In this document: positions 8,320 through 17,635 of the stretch, in pieces
How positions within the stretch are numbered: the first letter of the stretch is position 1
Layout of the letters: each line of letters begins with the position of its first letter
DNA from: Sergeia podlipaevii
Taxonomy: Eukaryota > Euglenozoa > Kinetoplastea > Trypanosomatida > Trypanosomatidae
Assembly (NCBI GenBank): GCA_030849805.1
Contig: JASANZ010002115.1
Location: forward strand, 2,292-47,707
Length of the DNA stretch: 45,416 nt
Direction of reading: 5' to 3'
Notes under the pieces: generated by a model
Databases searched by the model: none
Seen by the model: only the letters and a program-made list of their open reading frames with translations
What the model was told of the DNA's origin: nothing
Program-made: the position numbers and the translations under genes

Positions 8320-11300
8320 TCAACTGACGCGGGCTGAGGGCACAGGCGACGTGGCGAGAGTGGTTGAGTTTGTCCATGGAGACTGAAGGGGCGTCCTAGG
8401 GCCATTAGTGCTAGTGTGGGACAAGTTGAGCCCTCGTGACAGCGGCACCTTCGGCGGCGGAGTGCCAATGCTGCTGTGGCGACTGCGAGAGCGGGACATG
8501 CGCCGCGCGCGGTGGGAAAGCCGTGCGGGTGGTGTGTTGCCGCTAGCTCCAGAGCTAGGAGGCTGCAGTCCGATCGGCTGCTGCAAGTGTTGCTTCCTGC
8601 TCCTAGTGGTGACAGATTCTTGCTGGGCCAGGGAAGTTGAGGTTGTGTACCGTGAAACGGGCGTGCGTGGAGGAGTGCTCAGTGTGTTGCAGCCGCCACT
8701 GCCGTCTCGAGTATTTCTGCCCGCCACACGCTTTTTTGGCACGACCTCTGGCGCAGTAGATGCTACTGCGTGCGTTGAACCCTGGAGAGGCTTAGGTGCC
8801 GCATCTTTGCAGGGCCTCGCATCCTCTCGACTACCAGCATCTTTGTCCTTTGTACAGTGCTTAGATCGACGTCTTTTCTTGTCCTTCCTGGGAGATACCA
8901 TAGCACCAGACAGCACAACGGGAATACCGACCTTGGCGGCTGGCGCCGGCGCTGGAGCATCGGGAGTGTCGTCCAACTCGTGTGGGGTCATAGATGGCGA
9001 CGGGGCACTTGGCACCGTTGGAGTGAACATTTTTCGTTCAGGTTTTTCGTGGTGGTGATGACCCGCTGCCGCTGCTGTTTCTGGTTTTGAATGGTGTGTG
9101 TGATGATGCGCGCAAGGGCTGCGCAGAGTGGAATCTATGTGCCCAGGAGATGTAAAGGTTTTCGCTGAAGCGCCGGAAAGGATACCAAAGGATGGGTGTT
9201 CAGCAGACGAGAGTTTTGGTTGCGGCGCCACATGCTTCTGCTGTAGAGCGTGAGCTGATGATGCTGCCGCCTTATTTGGCTGCGTCATTTCGTGCCGTGA
9301 AGCAGCAACCCGCTCAGCTCGTGTCTGTGACTGCTGCGGCTGCTGCTGTTGAAGGGAAGGGCGTCTCAAAGAAACACGTGGGGTCGGATCCGCCTTAGCC
9401 GCGGAGTGTGGCGACTCCTCTGTCCTCGTGCACGAGCGCCGCTCCACGCGCAATGCAGTTGTACGTCTTGAATGCACCTCCGCTAGGAAACCACACTCAT
9501 TGATGCCACCACTACGCCGCTCCTTGGGCTCCTGTTGACCACTACTTCTGGCGCCCCAAGACGAGCGCTGAGAGGGTCCGCCTGCAATCGGCACTGGTCC
9601 TGGCCCTGGCCCCGGAATTCGAGTGCTGCTGCTGTTATTGTTAGTAACTGGGGTGACGGTTGCAGAAGATGCTGCCACCACCACTGGAGCGCATCCAGTG
9701 GATGGCCTAGCAGGCCCACGAGTGAAGTAGTACGTCTTTACGTGATCGTGTACCTTGGGAGAAGCATCAGCGTGCACCGGCTGGCGACATGTTTGCGCAG
9801 CGCAACTTGCATTTGCTACACCCTCGCCTTTACGTGCTAGAAGCGTATAGAGCTCTGCGCGAGCTCCAAGGTTCTGTCGGCCCTTGGACTTGGTTGCGCG
9901 CCTAGTACTGCCGCTGCACGCGCGACTAGCACCCACATTGCTGTTGTGTCCATTGGCTTCGCTTGCTTGCTGGTTGCGCAGTTGCAGCGGGCAGCCTTTG
10001 ACGACCCCCTGCGTAGGGGAAGCACCAGAGGCGCCGGCAGCAGCAGCGTTAGTGGGGCGACGAGGAGAGGGAGAGACAGCCCCGCCCTTTCCTTGTGTGC
10101 CCCGCGGCTGCCTAATAACTGGCGCCGCGTACGTAGAGCGGCCTGGCGGGTCCCGTGTGGGGGTGATGTCACCAAAGCAGTGTTGTTCACCAAGATCGCC
10201 AAAGGCGGCCTTCCCACACGGCACTGGCTGCTCACGTGCCATCCGAAGTTGTTGCCTCTGCTGAGTGTGCTTCGCCTTGGGCGGTGGGGACGACTTCAGC
10301 GTTAGCAACCCCGCGATCCCACTCCCACCGACGCTGACGCTTCGCGAGACGCTTTTTCGCAGCGCCTCCCAGGTAGGTGGCGCACGCAACGGGTGATGCA
10401 CCTGTGATTCCAGCGGACGAGGGGGCGGAGGGGAGTCTAACAGTGGCACCGCCGCATCGTCATCGTCAAGAAGAAGGTCTGGATCAACGACAATTTCAAT
10501 AGTGCTGCGGCCACGTGACGCCTCTTCCCTCTCTTCATCGTGCTCGTCATCCAAGTGAATCGCTTGCATGGCGCCTGTGTGCGCTTCTACTGTGGCAAGG
10601 CAGCGTGGCCGCCGCGTGACTAGTGACGGAGAAATCACGTGATCTCCGACAGGAAACAGCGCTATAGCAGGATCCCAGCTATACTCTCCTGACATTTGAG
10701 CCTGTTCTCCAAGAGATGGTGTGTGAGCCAGACCAGCAAGCGGCGATGTCTCTCCTTCAATGGCTGGACGTACTTCCACCTCAGCAGCTGCTGTTGCCCC
10801 AGTACGAATGGGAGAGCCTACGAGAGAGATGCCATCGTTGTATGTGCCGCTGCGGCGCACTTCTTGTACACCAAGAAGGCAGTTTAGTTCCTCGCTAAGA
10901 TGTGAGCTCGTAGCCGCGGATACGCACGAGTTGGCGCTCAGTGATGGCGATGGGGCAGCACCATCAGTTTCTCCGTTGACGCCCTGCCTAGTAGGCACCA
11001 AGTGAAGAGCCTCACGGCACTGATGCAACGTCACATCGTCAACCGAGCAATGAAGCACGTCACTCATGTACACAAACAACTGGCTGCTAAATATCATCCA
11101 ATTGACAGCCGCCGCGTCACCAGCACCACAGTTGTCACCACTTGCAGCTGCGGTCATCTCTTCCCATAACTTGGACTGAAGAGTGGGGTTCTGGAGTCTG
11201 CCGACACAGTTACGGACTGTCACTTCGTCGTCACGTGGAAAGTAGGTCGTGAAGGCCTCCACGCGAGCAAAGGAGCAAAGTAGCGACTGAAGTCCTCCTT

Positions 11301-11409
11301 CGGCAAGATACCGCGTCGGCACACCGCTGGGATCATTATTGTCTAGAAGGGAGTGGCTCTGAAACAGCGACCACAGCGCCTGCTTACAGGACCGCTGCTC
11401 ATGGAGCAT
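8320..11409 (-). CDS. Large disordered basic protein with a unique N-terminal domain
   Basis: The protein has 1029 residues. The first about 145 residues look globular and helical (QALWSLFQSHSLLDNN, ASFARVEAF-like Leu/Phe-rich stretches, VNWMIFSSQLFVYMSDVLHCSVDDV) and do not match a family I know. The remainder is low complexity: Ser, Pro, Ala, Gln, Arg and His-rich, with His runs near residue 770-795 and a Lys/Arg cluster (RKDKKRRRSKHC). This could be a scaffold or cytoskeleton-associated protein. The ATG (11407-11409) is the first of the frame and lies 49 nt after a near-perfect splice acceptor (pyrimidine tract then TTTTTTTTAG at 11459-11460). Shadow frames on both strands arise from the biased composition. 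The function is unknown. Confidence 0.82.
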   Translation of the reverse strand: MLHEQRSCKQALWSLFQSHSLLDNNDPSGVPTRYLAEGGLQSLLCSFARVEAFTTYFPRDDEVTVRNCVGRLQNPTLQSKLWEEMTAAASGDNCGAGDAAAVNWMIFSSQLFVYMSDVLHCSVDDVTLHQCREALHLVPTRQGVNGETDGAAPSPSLSANSCVSAATSSHLSEELNCLLGVQEVRRSGTYNDGISLVGSPIRTGATAAAEVEVRPAIEGETSPLAGLAHTPSLGEQAQMSGEYSWDPAIALFPVGDHVISPSLVTRRPRCLATVEAHTGAMQAIHLDDEHDEEREEASRGRSTIEIVVDPDLLLDDDDAAVPLLDSPPPPRPLESQVHHPLRAPPTWEALRKSVSRSVSVGGSGIAGLLTLKSSPPPKAKHTQQRQQLRMAREQPVPCGKAAFGDLGEQHCFGDITPTRDPPGRSTYAAPVIRQPRGTQGKGGAVSPSPRRPTNAAAAGASGASPTQGVVKGCPLQLRNQQASEANGHNSNVGASRACSGSTRRATKSKGRQNLGARAELYTLLARKGEGVANASCAAQTCRQPVHADASPKVHDHVKTYYFTRGPARPSTGCAPVVVAASSATVTPVTNNNSSSTRIPGPGPGPVPIAGGPSQRSSWGARSSGQQEPKERRSGGINECGFLAEVHSRRTTALRVERRSCTRTEESPHSAAKADPTPRVSLRRPSLQQQQPQQSQTRAERVAASRHEMTQPNKAAASSAHALQQKHVAPQPKLSSAEHPSFGILSGASAKTFTSPGHIDSTLRSPCAHHHTHHSKPETAAAAGHHHHEKPERKMFTPTVPSAPSPSMTPHELDDTPDAPAPAPAAKVGIPVVLSGAMVSPRKDKKRRRSKHCTKDKDAGSREDARPCKDAAPKPLQGSTHAVASTAPEVVPKKRVAGRNTRDGSGGCNTLSTPPRTPVSRYTTSTSLAQQESVTTRSRKQHLQQPIGLQPPSSGASGNTPPARLSHRARRMSRSRSRHSSIGTPPPKVPLSRGLNLSHTSTNGPRTPLQSPWTNSTTLATSPVPSARVS

Positions 11410-11965
11410 TAGGTATATCTAAAATAAACGGAAGAAGGGGGTGGGGGTGGAGGTGATTCTAAAAAAAAGGAAGAGGAAGGATGCTAAGTCGATACCTCAA
11501 GCAGAATCTATTCGCTAGTGTCACTGTGTATATATAGACGTGGCGGTACGTATATAGGTTTCGCACGCGCACGAACAGCCTTTCAAGCAGCAAAAGTGAG
11601 AAAAAAAAAGCCAGTGAGGTCAGGGGGAAGAGTGAGGGTACATAATTCATTTCCATCACTAGAGGATCAAAGAAATTAAGTTGCTCGCAGCGTCTCCTCA
11701 CAGTAGTATATGCATTTTTATTCCAGCAATGTTTCTTGAGCGCAACCATCCACTAAAGTAGACAAACAAACAAACAAACAAGCAAGAGGGATAAAGATTT
11801 TTATTTTTAAAGAAAGTTGTCACCACTGCCACCTCCTCCGTTTTCTCCCTTCCATCATGTAAACCACTTCCCTATTGAATGGACACACGCGAGAAGAAAA
11901 GAACACGAGAAGAACAAGCAGCTGCGGCGATATGTGATGGGGAAAGAGAATGACAATGTGTAGCT
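11410..11965. other. Intergenic region, about 560 nt
   Basis: It contains the splice acceptor described for the large disordered protein, a CAAA repeat (11763-11780) and the 3' UTR of the amidinotransferase-like gene. The frame at 11459-11749 ends in the splice-acceptor TAG and is Phe/Leu-biased, so it is not called. Confidence 0.55.
11459..11480 (-). promoter_or_regulatory. Predicted trans-splice acceptor, strong
   Basis: On the minus strand the sequence is CCTTCCTCTTCCTTTTTTTTAG with the AG at 11460-11459. It gives a 49-nt 5' UTR for the 1029-residue protein. A second AG sits closer to the ATG and could be used alternatively. Confidence 0.6.
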
Positions 11966-12904
11966 CTACTTAGGAATTTGTTGAGACTGCCACCTACCTC
12001 CGCGAATACGGCTGCGTGTAAGCACACCACTGGCGTTTGCTTGCAGGAACTTCAAGGGCAAGACGGCCGCGCGCATAGAAATTCCCAACTTGTCCATCTC
12101 TGACCACTGAACGGGGATTGGGTTAAGACCAGCGGCCGCAATGCTATCCATCGACCGCTCATAGCCCTTCTGCACAAGTACATCTGGTGTGTAGTCAATA
12201 CCATAAAAGGAGAAGAAGTGACATCCAGGTTCGATGTACACAGTCTGGAGCTCTCCCGCGCCAACGCTTGCCATGTGCTGCTGATACTGGTCAACCGCCA
12301 GCAGTCCATGCTCATCCTTCCATGCCACCAGCACATTATTCCCGGCGAAGCCAAAGTAGTCGCCAAGTGCCGGAGCATCGCCTTCTTGTTCGAGCGTTAC
12401 CACATCAAACCGCTGAAGCCCCTCCTTCACCTCAAAAAGTTCTTTTATAATCTGATGAGCAACGGCGTTTGTGCGCGGCCCGTTGCCGACCGCCACGCCT
12501 CCTGGCAAGCTCACGATATCACCGCTATGGCAGCGGCATCCTTCGTTGTCTTGAAGGTACGTCGCCACTGTCGTGGGTCCTCCTGCATTACGCACATATC
12601 GCATCGTCTCCATGAACTCAGTAAGGCGTGGCTCAAGACCCGCGTAGGGCATGCCGAGGAACGTAGGCCCAATGCACGCCATCTGATCTGCTACGCGGAG
12701 AGAGTCAATACCTGCGCGTTCTGTCATGACATGCACCTTATCCACAAGGGTGGAGTGCTGGAGCGTTTTGTAAAAGTCGCGAAACTGATGGATAAGAAGA
12801 TCCCTGTTCACCACGATACCATTGGGACCGGTGCTAGGGATGCTGCGATAGTGTGGAGCCCGCGCAAAGGCATGCAGTGCGCGAAGACTTTTGCTTGAAT
12901 GCAT
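11966..12904 (-). CDS. DDAH/amidinotransferase-like mitochondrial protein, probably inactive
   Basis: The protein has 312 residues with a presequence-like N-terminus (MHSSKSLRALHAFARAPHYR). The body resembles dimethylarginine dimethylaminohydrolase and the wider amidinotransferase (pentein) fold: a repeated pattern ending in LPGGVAVGNGPRTNAVAHQI (133-152), which parallels the DDAH segment with a small, charged turn and TN, and a C-terminal block PIPVQWSEMDKLGISMRAAVL (262-282), which parallels the DDAH stretch ending in the catalytic cysteine. Here that position reads RAAV, so the nucleophilic Cys is absent. Cysteines do occur at 77, 123, 125 and 228, but not at the expected site. It may be a structural pseudoenzyme. 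The ATG is the only candidate near the start; an AG lies 2 nt upstream, so the 5' UTR may begin at an earlier acceptor. The fold is a judgement by eye. Confidence 0.72.
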   Translation of the reverse strand: MHSSKSLRALHAFARAPHYRSIPSTGPNGIVVNRDLLIHQFRDFYKTLQHSTLVDKVHVMTERAGIDSLRVADQMACIGPTFLGMPYAGLEPRLTEFMETMRYVRNAGGPTTVATYLQDNEGCRCHSGDIVSLPGGVAVGNGPRTNAVAHQIIKELFEVKEGLQRFDVVTLEQEGDAPALGDYFGFAGNNVLVAWKDEHGLLAVDQYQQHMASVGAGELQTVYIEPGCHFFSFYGIDYTPDVLVQKGYERSMDSIAAAGLNPIPVQWSEMDKLGISMRAAVLPLKFLQANASGVLTRSRIRGGRWQSQQIPK

Positions 12905-13255
12905 TACTAGAAAGATTAATTCCCTCTCTCTATATATATTTATTTATATGTATATACTAACTCCTGGTGTGTCTCGCTGGAATCAAGTGGGTGTACCTTT
13001 ATCTGCTCACGCTTCCCATTGGAAGAGAAGGCGACGAAGAAAGAAGGGGAGGGGAAGAAGACAATACGCGCATCTAGTCCATATGAAGCACTTATGCTGA
13101 TGTTTATGTTTGCGCAAGCATCAATTTTAATGCTACCTTCTCGCAAGGACAAATTTACAAATAGTGTCGTTCGATTATATATATATATATAATGTGGCTT
13201 CTGTCTGCCAAAAGGATCTATACAATAACAACCACAAAAACATCTATAAAAATTG

Positions 13256-13295
<40 letters not shown>

Positions 13296-13571
13296 GTTTC
13301 CTTGGTTTATAATTTTCTCTCATCACATAGGAATAAGAGAATCCGGACATCTATCAATTAACTGTAATATAACAAACGTATCTAACAAAGCATTCGCCAG
13401 AATAATAAACGGCAACCATGAGAGAGGAAAAAAGGCATGAAACTAAAAGCAGCTGGCATCGGCTGCAAAACGAGAAAAAAAAGACAAGTACCGCAAGCTT
13501 TCAACTCACAGTAAGATGAAATCAAGATTCTCCACTTCGGGCACCAAATTTAATTTCAGCCCTCTCCTCCT
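12905..13571. other. Intergenic region, about 670 nt
   Basis: AT-rich with a (TA)n run at 13175-13191 and a (TC)n(TA)n array at 13256-13295. No ORF or RNA gene is supported. Confidence 0.6.
13256..13295. repeat. (TC)n-(TA)n microsatellite
   Basis: A run of TC dinucleotides (13256-13274) passes directly into TA dinucleotides (to 13295). Such arrays occur only between genes here and are probably length-variable. Confidence 0.9.
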
Positions 13572-14639
13572 CTACATCTCCGCTGGTGGTGCTGATCCAA
13601 AATAGTGTCTCGCAATGTAGCGATGCACATCTAAGTGCTTCCAGTGGGTTCCTCGCCACTGGGGGTTCGGGTTTGTACCCTCACTCGCCCTTCTCGTTGA
13701 AGAAGATGCGGCATGTGCGCCGAGTGGATGTGTGTAGTACAGTGCCGCGCTTGGTGAGGGCTGGAAATTGTACGAGTTGCGCCACGTTGACGCTGGAGTA
13801 GTCATCAAGGTGCTCGCCGTCCGTGGCTGTAGTGGGGCACGACGAATAGGGGGCACAACAAGTAGCTGCTCCTCGCCGTTGAAGAGAAGACGGGGCTTCA
13901 CCACCGGCACATTGGCGGGAAGCTGTGAAACTAAAACAGTACTGGGAGCAGCAGCAACAACTGCTGCTGCTGGCTGCGCTGGTGACGTGCTCACTGGCGC
14001 CGCTGCTTGTGCTGGAGCTGCAGACACTGCGGTGGGCGGTGGCACTGGAGGGGAAAGAGTCGCCACAGTAGATGGCGCTGCTAGAGGCGGCGCAGGCACT
14101 GGTGTAGCGACTGCTGGAACTGCCGCCGGTGCAGGAACTGGAACAGGAGTTAGAGCTGAAACTGGTGCCGGTGTAACAGCTGCCGCTTGGTTTGACGGTA
14201 CGGTCACGGTCTGCGGAGGTGGCGTGGTAGAGACCACGTGGGTAGGAGCAAGGACCGGTGCGCTAGGAGCCGAGCTAGATTCCAGTGGGTTTGAGGCATG
14301 TGGGGAGTTCTGTCCACTGGGCCGGGGTGGGGACGGAGAGTTACTAGAGTTGGAGCCTTGGGAGCTGCGTGCGCGAAGCTCCCATGGTGGCAATGATTTT
14401 TTCTTCTTGCTGTCAGAACCAAACATATCGCTCATGTCGAGCTGCACGCCTCCAGGCTTCATACTTGAAGTGCTGGGATCTGGAGATGGAGATTTACGTG
14501 GTGCCACAGGGACAACAGCTGCAGGTGGCGACGGTACTGCTGCTGGCGGAGGTAGTGGCACAGTCGCTGCTGGTGGCGGCGGTACTACCGCTGGCGGTGG
14601 TGGCGGCACCGTAGCGGGAGGAGGCGCTGGCACACTCAT
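13572..14639 (-). CDS. Pro/Ala-rich protein sharing a C-terminal motif with the adjacent WD40 protein
   Basis: The protein has 355 residues and begins with a Pro-run domain (repeated APPP/VPPPP units, residues 4-46). A basic/acidic patch follows (LDMSDMFGSDSKKKKSLPPWELRARSS), then a Ser/Pro-rich and a long Pro/Ala/Val-rich linker (about 140-250). The C-terminus carries QWRGTHWKHLDVHRYIARHY at about 327-346, followed by FGSAPP. This matches the C-terminal motif of the gene just upstream (W-x-G-x2-W-x4-V-x2-YI-x-R-x-Y-[FY]-G). Poly-Pro suggests binding of SH3-, WW- or profilin-like partners, which is inference. The ATG at 14637-14639 is chosen because the upstream part of the frame has leader-like composition. 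It could be a WD40-less relative of its two neighbours. Confidence 0.8.
   Translation of the reverse strand: MSVPAPPPATVPPPPPAVVPPPPAATVPLPPPAAVPSPPAAVVPVAPRKSPSPDPSTSSMKPGGVQLDMSDMFGSDSKKKKSLPPWELRARSSQGSNSSNSPSPPRPSGQNSPHASNPLESSSAPSAPVLAPTHVVSTTPPPQTVTVPSNQAAAVTPAPVSALTPVPVPAPAAVPAVATPVPAPPLAAPSTVATLSPPVPPPTAVSAAPAQAAAPVSTSPAQPAAAVVAAAPSTVLVSQLPANVPVVKPRLLFNGEEQLLVVPPIRRAPLQPRTASTLMTTPASTWRNSYNFQPSPSAALYYTHPLGAHAASSSTRRASEGTNPNPQWRGTHWKHLDVHRYIARHYFGSAPPAEM
13575..13661 (-). other. Shared C-terminal motif, copy in the Pro/Ala-rich protein
   Basis: The last 29 residues of the 355-residue protein. Aligning it with the WD40 paralogue gives identities at both Trp residues, Gly, Val, Tyr-Ile, Arg, Tyr, Gly and Pro. 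Confidence 0.75.
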
Positions 14640-15208
14640 TATCAATTGCTTCCTAAATTGGCGTGTTTTCTTAACTATGAGATGGGAGAATGCAAGCTGC
14701 TTCGCTATATGGGTGTCCGCGCGTACAAAGAGATTGAAGCGAGAACAAAAAGAGATATTGCATGTGGATATGTAATCAGTTGGCCAAGATGCTTTTCCTC
14801 TCACAAGCATTGAAAAACTTTTTTTTCGCTTTGGAAACGTACCAAAGTGCTCAAGTAAAATGGCATAAAGATAAAAAGTGAGGACTCCTTCTTCTTGCGT
14901 GGCGTAAAAGCCGCCGTACTGATATTCTGAACAGACTTGCTCAGTATGCATACCGTCATGTATGCCACACCACCTCTTTCCTCTTCTTCTGTGAGGTCAA
15001 GCACATTCTGTATGATTGTAGTTGTTCTATAAGGTCTCCTCTCATCTCTTCTTCCCGTTTTGTTGAGTACATTACACTTACCATTCTGAAAACCGACTCA
15101 TCATATTTTGTTTTCTTGAGAGGAAGAAAGCAGGAGAGAGAGAGAGAAGGAAAATTGTTTCCTTGTCTTCTAGTAGAGTTATAATCCCCATCTATGATAC
15201 AGTCTCTT
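14640..15208. other. Intergenic region, about 570 nt
   Basis: It contains a TTCTCCCATCTCATAG-type acceptor near the Pro/Ala-rich gene and the 3' UTR of the 808-residue WD40 gene, with a GA-rich tract at 15130-15150. The frames here (for example 14801-15004) are not convincing. Confidence 0.55.
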
Positions 15209-17635
15209 CTACACTGTTGGAGTCGGCTGTGGCTCCTGCGCCGCTGGGTTGGACTTGACGCCATCGGTGGAGGGTGGCTTGGGAGCCACTTTTTTGGACA
15301 ATGGAACGACCTTCACAACAGGCGTACGATGCTTGCGCTTGTCGCGTTTTTCAATTTCGGGTGCCCGAAGACTCGGCAGAGCGCCGTAGTACCGTCTCTG
15401 AATGTAGTTGCCTACGTTGGGGTTGGTCCATGCCACCCCGTTCCACGCCCCCTCCTTTGCGCCAGCCGCGCCGGCAATCGCATCTGCCACGGTGGAAGGT
15501 GACGCGCCCGCCCCCGCTGCTCTCGAAGCACCAGCACCACTACCACCGACAGCAGCAGCTCCTGCCACGACACTATTAGCATCAAGTAGAGCAGTAGCGG
15601 ACCCTACTGCAGCAGCAGCAGCAACACCAGTCCCCGTAGCTCCAGGAACCGGCAGTGCTGGGGTCTGTGCGGCGGCAATGCCTGGGGTGGTGAGTGGTCC
15701 TCCTACACCCAAGGTAGAGCTCGTTGCCGGCGCAGGTAGTGGTGCGGCAGCTCCTGCCGCTGTGGCGGTGGGGAGAGAAGAGGCTGTAGGCAGAATCGCT
15801 GTGGTGCCAGGTAGAGGGCTAGCTACAGGAGGCACTCCAGCCATAGAAGGTGCTCCAGGGGCTGCTCCGGGCACCGCCCCAGTAACAGATGCGGCACCTG
15901 GGAGAGGCACTGCCCCGCCAGGAACACCACCAGGAAGAATACCAGGGACAGCACCTGCTACGGTGCCAAGGAAAGGCATTGGCTGCACGGACACGGGGAC
16001 TGTGGACGCGCCTGGGGCGTAGCCGCCGCCGGCGGCACCTGCGATGCCGGTAGGCACTGAAGTTGTCGTAGCACCTCCTGCTGCAACAGGAACTCCGGGA
16101 ATAGCACCGAGAGAGGACAAGGAAAGGGCAGCGGCCCCAGGCACTTCCTCTGGCAGTGGCGACAACGTTGCTTCAAGTCGTTGCACGGCGCCTGGAGCGA
16201 GCACATTGAGCTCGTTGCGTGCGGCCTGCATGAGTGCCATCGCAGTCGCCAGCTCACGCTCCAACCGGGCAAGCTCTCCCTTGCGAGCTTGCAAACTCTC
16301 ATTCGCCGCCGCGTCCCGCTCTTCAGCAAGCCGCATCTGATCACGCAGCTTAGAAGAAAACTGGTCCAAAGTAGTACCGCCCGCGCCGCCACGGCCACCA
16401 AACGCTGCGCTGCAGCGACGCAGAACCGACATGGCCTGTTGGTCACGGCTCTCCGACACTGCCAACTGATCGCGTAGGTCTGCGTTGCGGTGAGCAAATG
16501 AAGCACGCAGTTCACGGTACGGCGTGGAGCCAGACAAGTACCACGTGGCATCGTTGAGGCAGTCGTGGTCCCCTGTGATGGGGGTGAACTCATCCTGATG
16601 CCAGCAGCGCACAAGACCATCGGACCCGGCAGACCACACAACAAAACGAGAAAGCTGGGCAGGACATGCAATAGTTGTCACCCACCCATGTGCCTGATCC
16701 TCCACTCGCTGAATCAGTGACCCAGACTGTGCGCAATGCACTCCGACCATGCCGTCTGCTGATCCCGAGTACACCCTAGAGCCCACCTTGCGGAGCACAG
16801 TGACGCGGGCCTCGTGCGGCCGGCTGATCTGAATCGCCTCACATGTGCGCAGCGTCCATCGTACGATTTGCCCAATGTTATCGCCCGACCACATCGTCTC
16901 CCCAACGCGGCACAGTGAGAAAACACCACCGCTTTGAGAATGGAAGTACCCCGTGAGTCGCATGGTGCCCGTCCCCACATCCCACACCTTCACCGCGCAG
17001 TCCTCCGCGCCAGATACGAGGCAGTTACCCTCTGAATAGAGGCACCTAATTGTGCCATCATGCATGTGAGTGCCTGTGAAAACGCGTATGTGTCGTGCTC
17101 CCTCCACTCGCCACTGAATAATTTGTCGATCGTCACCACCAGAATACACAAGACCTCCGAACTCGGTAAGACAATTGACGCTAGCGACGTGCTTGCAAAG
17201 TGTAAGGAGCAGCTTCCCCGCCTCCTCGCCATTGTGTACCTCTATCACACCGCTAGAGAGACCTAACCACACCTGTGCCTGCCCATCACGAGTGGTGACA
17301 GTCACCATCGAGCGTACTACACAGTTTTCAGCAGATAACGCACTGCCCCCTCTTGTCATACGCGAGACGATATTGTCGGCGACACGCCCGCGTGCCCCCG
17401 AGGCTGTAGCGCCACCTCCTTCAAATTTGTTGATCACCTCACCTGTTCGCCCATTGCGCACCTCAAGGCCGCCATCGGCGTAAGAGGTCCATACGTTGAG
17501 CTTGCACGTGACGGTGGCCTGCGGCGGGGAGGGGATAGCGAGTGTCTTGTCATTCACAAGGAGATCCGTCGCGACCTTTGGCTCGCCATTATGCCGCTTG
17601 CGCTGAGCTCCAGAAGCAATCACGCGAGTAGCCAT
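15209..17635 (-). CDS. WD40 beta-propeller, coiled-coil, Pro/Ala/Gly-rich protein (paralogue B)
   Basis: The protein has 808 residues. Residues about 45-348 form a propeller with divergent WD40 repeats: WTSYADGGLEV, WLGLSSGVIEVH, VYSGGDDRQIIQW, LVSGAEDCAVKVWD, MWSGDNIGQIVRW, VYSGSADGMVGVH and VWSAGSDGLVRCW, giving seven blades. A charged helical region follows (about 375-480; likely coiled coil RDQMRLAEERDAAANE and ARLERELATAM). A long Pro/Ala/Gly/Val-rich linker (about 500-725) comes next, then the motif around GAWNGVAWTNPNVGNYIQRR (729-748), and finally a basic Lys-rich tail. The blade pattern and helix align with the next gene upstream, so the two are tandem paralogues. WD40 plus coiled coil suggests a scaffold, possibly cytoskeletal or flagellar. 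The ATG is the first in frame and follows a CTGTCTTTAG acceptor. The molecular role is unknown. Confidence 0.9.
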   Translation of the reverse strand: MATRVIASGAQRKRHNGEPKVATDLLVNDKTLAIPSPPQATVTCKLNVWTSYADGGLEVRNGRTGEVINKFEGGGATASGARGRVADNIVSRMTRGGSALSAENCVVRSMVTVTTRDGQAQVWLGLSSGVIEVHNGEEAGKLLLTLCKHVASVNCLTEFGGLVYSGGDDRQIIQWRVEGARHIRVFTGTHMHDGTIRCLYSEGNCLVSGAEDCAVKVWDVGTGTMRLTGYFHSQSGGVFSLCRVGETMWSGDNIGQIVRWTLRTCEAIQISRPHEARVTVLRKVGSRVYSGSADGMVGVHCAQSGSLIQRVEDQAHGWVTTIACPAQLSRFVVWSAGSDGLVRCWHQDEFTPITGDHDCLNDATWYLSGSTPYRELRASFAHRNADLRDQLAVSESRDQQAMSVLRRCSAAFGGRGGAGGTTLDQFSSKLRDQMRLAEERDAAANESLQARKGELARLERELATAMALMQAARNELNVLAPGAVQRLEATLSPLPEEVPGAAALSLSSLGAIPGVPVAAGGATTTSVPTGIAGAAGGGYAPGASTVPVSVQPMPFLGTVAGAVPGILPGGVPGGAVPLPGAASVTGAVPGAAPGAPSMAGVPPVASPLPGTTAILPTASSLPTATAAGAAAPLPAPATSSTLGVGGPLTTPGIAAAQTPALPVPGATGTGVAAAAAVGSATALLDANSVVAGAAAVGGSGAGASRAAGAGASPSTVADAIAGAAGAKEGAWNGVAWTNPNVGNYIQRRYYGALPSLRAPEIEKRDKRKHRTPVVKVVPLSKKVAPKPPSTDGVKSNPAAQEPQPTPTV
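15374..15451 (-). other. Shared C-terminal motif, copy in the WD40 protein
   Basis: Residues 729-754 of the 808-residue protein. The pattern W-x-G-x2-W-x4-V-x2-Y-I-x-R-x-Y-[FY]-G-x2-P is also found at the end of the 355-residue protein downstream (13575-13661). Confidence 0.75.

Noticed and set aside
11459..11749. 96-residue minus-strand frame
   Set aside because: It ends in the TAG that forms the splice acceptor of the next gene, and its composition is that of a pyrimidine tract.
13768..14775. 335-residue Gly/Ala/Thr-rich frame on the plus strand
   Set aside because: It is the antisense shadow of the Pro/Ala-rich gene, where GC-rich codons suppress stops in other frames. Similar shadows oppose both WD40 genes.
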